A stretch of DNA of 8,153 nucleotides. Source: Gammaproteobacteria bacterium (GTDB lineage: Bacteria; Pseudomonadota; Gammaproteobacteria; Ga0077536). Location of the stretch: assembly GCA_003540955.1 (NCBI GenBank), contig DPMX01000369.1, forward strand, positions 1 through 8,153. Reading direction: 5' to 3'. Made by a program: the position numbers and the translations under genes. Under the pieces are notes generated by a model. It worked only from the letters and a program-made list of their open reading frames with translations, did no database searches and was not told the DNA's origin. This document shows positions 7,160-8,153 of this stretch, piece after piece. Numbering within the stretch: the stretch's first letter is position 1; each line of letters opens with the position of its first letter.

Positions 7160-7199
7160 ACAATTTTGATGTAAGCTGCATTTGACTTAGCAAAATTGT
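7160..7199. promoter_or_regulatory. Inverted repeat ACAATTTTG-N22-CAAAATTGT between the CoxL-like and QOR genes
   Basis: Perfect 9-bp A/T-rich arms with a 22-nt spacer, sitting in the 79-nt gap between the two plus-strand genes and ending 28 nt before the QOR start. A TTGACT -35-like box (7182-7187) lies between the arms, but no good -10 follows. It lacks a G/C stem and U tract, so it is not a standard terminator. It may be an operator or an mRNA hairpin that sets QOR expression apart from that of the Mo subunit. The arms share ATTGTC/ACAAT with the repeat at 4674-4709 in the opposite arrangement. Confidence 0.4.
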
Positions 7200-7227
7200 C
7201 TCTAAACCGCTGAAGGACTAATCACCG

Positions 7228-8153
7228 ATGACAATGGCCCACGTGATCTATGAATTCGGCGGCGTAGAGCAATTGCGTTGGGAAGAAATAACACTAGCTG
7301 ATCTTCAACCTAACGAAGTTCGTCTCCGTCAACACGCCGTTGGAATGAATATGATGGAGATCGGTCTTCGCATCGGTGCTTATCCCGGACCACCTCTGCC
7401 ATTCGTGCCTGGTGTAGAGGCAGCCGGAGTGATCGAAGCGATCGGTTCCGAGGTTAATAACGTCGCGGTGGGAGACCGAGTCGGTTATGTTGGAGTCCCG
7501 ATCGGCAGTTATTGTGAAACGCGCAACTTCCCCGCCGATCGTTTATTCCCGCTGCCCGATGGCATCAGCGATAAGGTGGCTGCCGCAAGCATGGTTAAAG
7601 GCATGACAGCAGAGTTTATGCTTCGCCAATCCTACGCAGTTAAAGATAGATCAAGGGTGCTTATCCACGCCGCCGCTGGTGCAACGGGCTTGATGTGTGT
7701 GCAACTCGCCCGCCACCTCGGTGCCCAGGTCTTTGGCACAGTAAGTTCAGACGAAAAAGCAGCATTCGTGCGTCAGTTCGGTTGCGAGCACCCAATAGTG
7801 TATACCCGCGATAATTTTGCCGACGTGATACTCGCCGCAACTAACGGCCAAGGGGTAGATGTGGTCTATGACTCTATCGGGAAAGATACCTTCGACGACT
7901 CGATACGGTGTCTGCAACCCCTAGGAACCCTATGTTTATTTGGTGTTGCGAGCGGATTACCCGCGCCACTCGACCTCATGAGCCAAGATCTTTTGACCGC
8001 AAAGTTTTTTACTCGCCCTTCTCTATACGCCCACACCAAAAGACGTGGCCACTTGCTCGACCTGGCAGCACAAACATTTGACGACATCAAAGCCGGGATC
8101 CTACGTACAGAGATCTTCGCGGAATACCCGCTACGCGACGCACCCGAAGCGCA
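7228..8153 (+). CDS. NAD(P)H:quinone oxidoreductase-like MDR protein (zeta-crystallin type), 3' end off-window
   Basis: The visible 308 residues cover nearly all of a typical ~325-residue quinone oxidoreductase of the zinc-free MDR branch, which passes electrons from NAD(P)H to quinones or reduces activated C=C bonds. Landmarks: GroES-like N-terminal domain with LPFVPGVEAAGVIEAIG (67-83) and GDRVGYVG (91-98), then PLPDGISD, the turn KGMTAEFMLR, the nucleotide loop HAAAGATGL (about 148-156), GVDVVYDSIGKDTFDDS, and near the C-terminus TRPSLYAHTKRRGHLLDLA. No zinc ligands are present, as expected. The ATG at 7228 has AAGGA 10 nt upstream; a second ATG two codons on is less well placed. The usual 'GVNFIDxY' substrate-pocket segment reads GMNMMEIG here, keeping the Asn but replacing the Tyr by Gly. 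It lies 79 nt after the CoxL-like gene, probably in the same unit. Confidence 0.9.
   Translation, partial: MTMAHVIYEFGGVEQLRWEEITLADLQPNEVRLRQHAVGMNMMEIGLRIGAYPGPPLPFVPGVEAAGVIEAIGSEVNNVAVGDRVGYVGVPIGSYCETRNFPADRLFPLPDGISDKVAAASMVKGMTAEFMLRQSYAVKDRSRVLIHAAAGATGLMCVQLARHLGAQVFGTVSSDEKAAFVRQFGCEHPIVYTRDNFADVILAATNGQGVDVVYDSIGKDTFDDSIRCLQPLGTLCLFGVASGLPAPLDLMSQDLLTAKFFTRPSLYAHTKRRGHLLDLAAQTFDDIKAGILRTEIFAEYPLRDAPEA

Noticed and set aside
1..8153. Apparent excess of the palindrome CGATCG
   Set aside because: About ten copies were noticed, mostly inside codons such as GCG-ATC-G and GTC-GAT-CG. This is likely codon preference; no longer shared motif was seen.
1..8153. CRISPR array, tRNA genes, insertion sequence ends or direct-repeat arrays
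   Set aside because: No regularly spaced repeats, cloverleaf-like segments, transposase motifs or long terminal inverted repeats were found on either strand.

Overview
This is a bacterial window of moderate G+C content (just over half by eye). It is densely coding, with Shine-Dalgarno sites in front of several genes. The gene families (amidohydrolases, a short-chain dehydrogenase, a CoxL-type molybdenum hydroxylase subunit, a DUF1185 protein and a zeta-crystallin-type quinone oxidoreductase) are typical of the accessory catabolic gene content of Pseudomonadota and other environmental bacteria. The sequence alone does not fix the genus. There are no tRNA or rRNA genes, CRISPR arrays, transposases or phage genes.

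Left part (1-1587, minus strand): a 5'-partial amidohydrolase (COG2159 type) runs off the left edge. Upstream of it lies a complete classical SDR oxidoreductase (579-1394). Directly upstream of that SDR is a remnant of a second SDR, represented only by its C-terminal ~40 residues and stop codon (1465-1587). The left part was therefore probably once an SDR-SDR-amidohydrolase transcription unit whose upstream gene was cut by a rearrangement.

Middle (1698-4549): a plus-strand metal-dependent amidohydrolase with a signal peptide runs convergently, with a 19-nt gap, into a minus-strand pair. That pair is a DUF1185 ('amino acid synthesis') protein followed by an ACMSD-like amidohydrolase, probably co-transcribed.

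Right part (4761-8153, plus strand): a form II CoxL-like molybdopterin subunit of the xanthine dehydrogenase / CO dehydrogenase family is followed after 79 nt by an NAD(P)H:quinone oxidoreductase-like MDR protein that runs off the right edge. The FAD (CoxM) and [2Fe-2S] (CoxS) subunits that this Mo subunit normally needs are not in the window.

Taken together the genes look like part of a catabolic island for an organic ring compound or amide: hydroxylation by a Mo enzyme, redox steps by SDR and QOR, and hydrolysis or decarboxylation by amidohydrolases. The substrate cannot be read from the sequence. Several intergenic regions carry inverted repeats placed where operators would lie. I found no clearly new biological system. 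The most noteworthy items are the SDR gene remnant, the orphan form II CoxL beside a QOR, and the divergent DUF1185/ACMSD-like versus CoxL/QOR arrangement.
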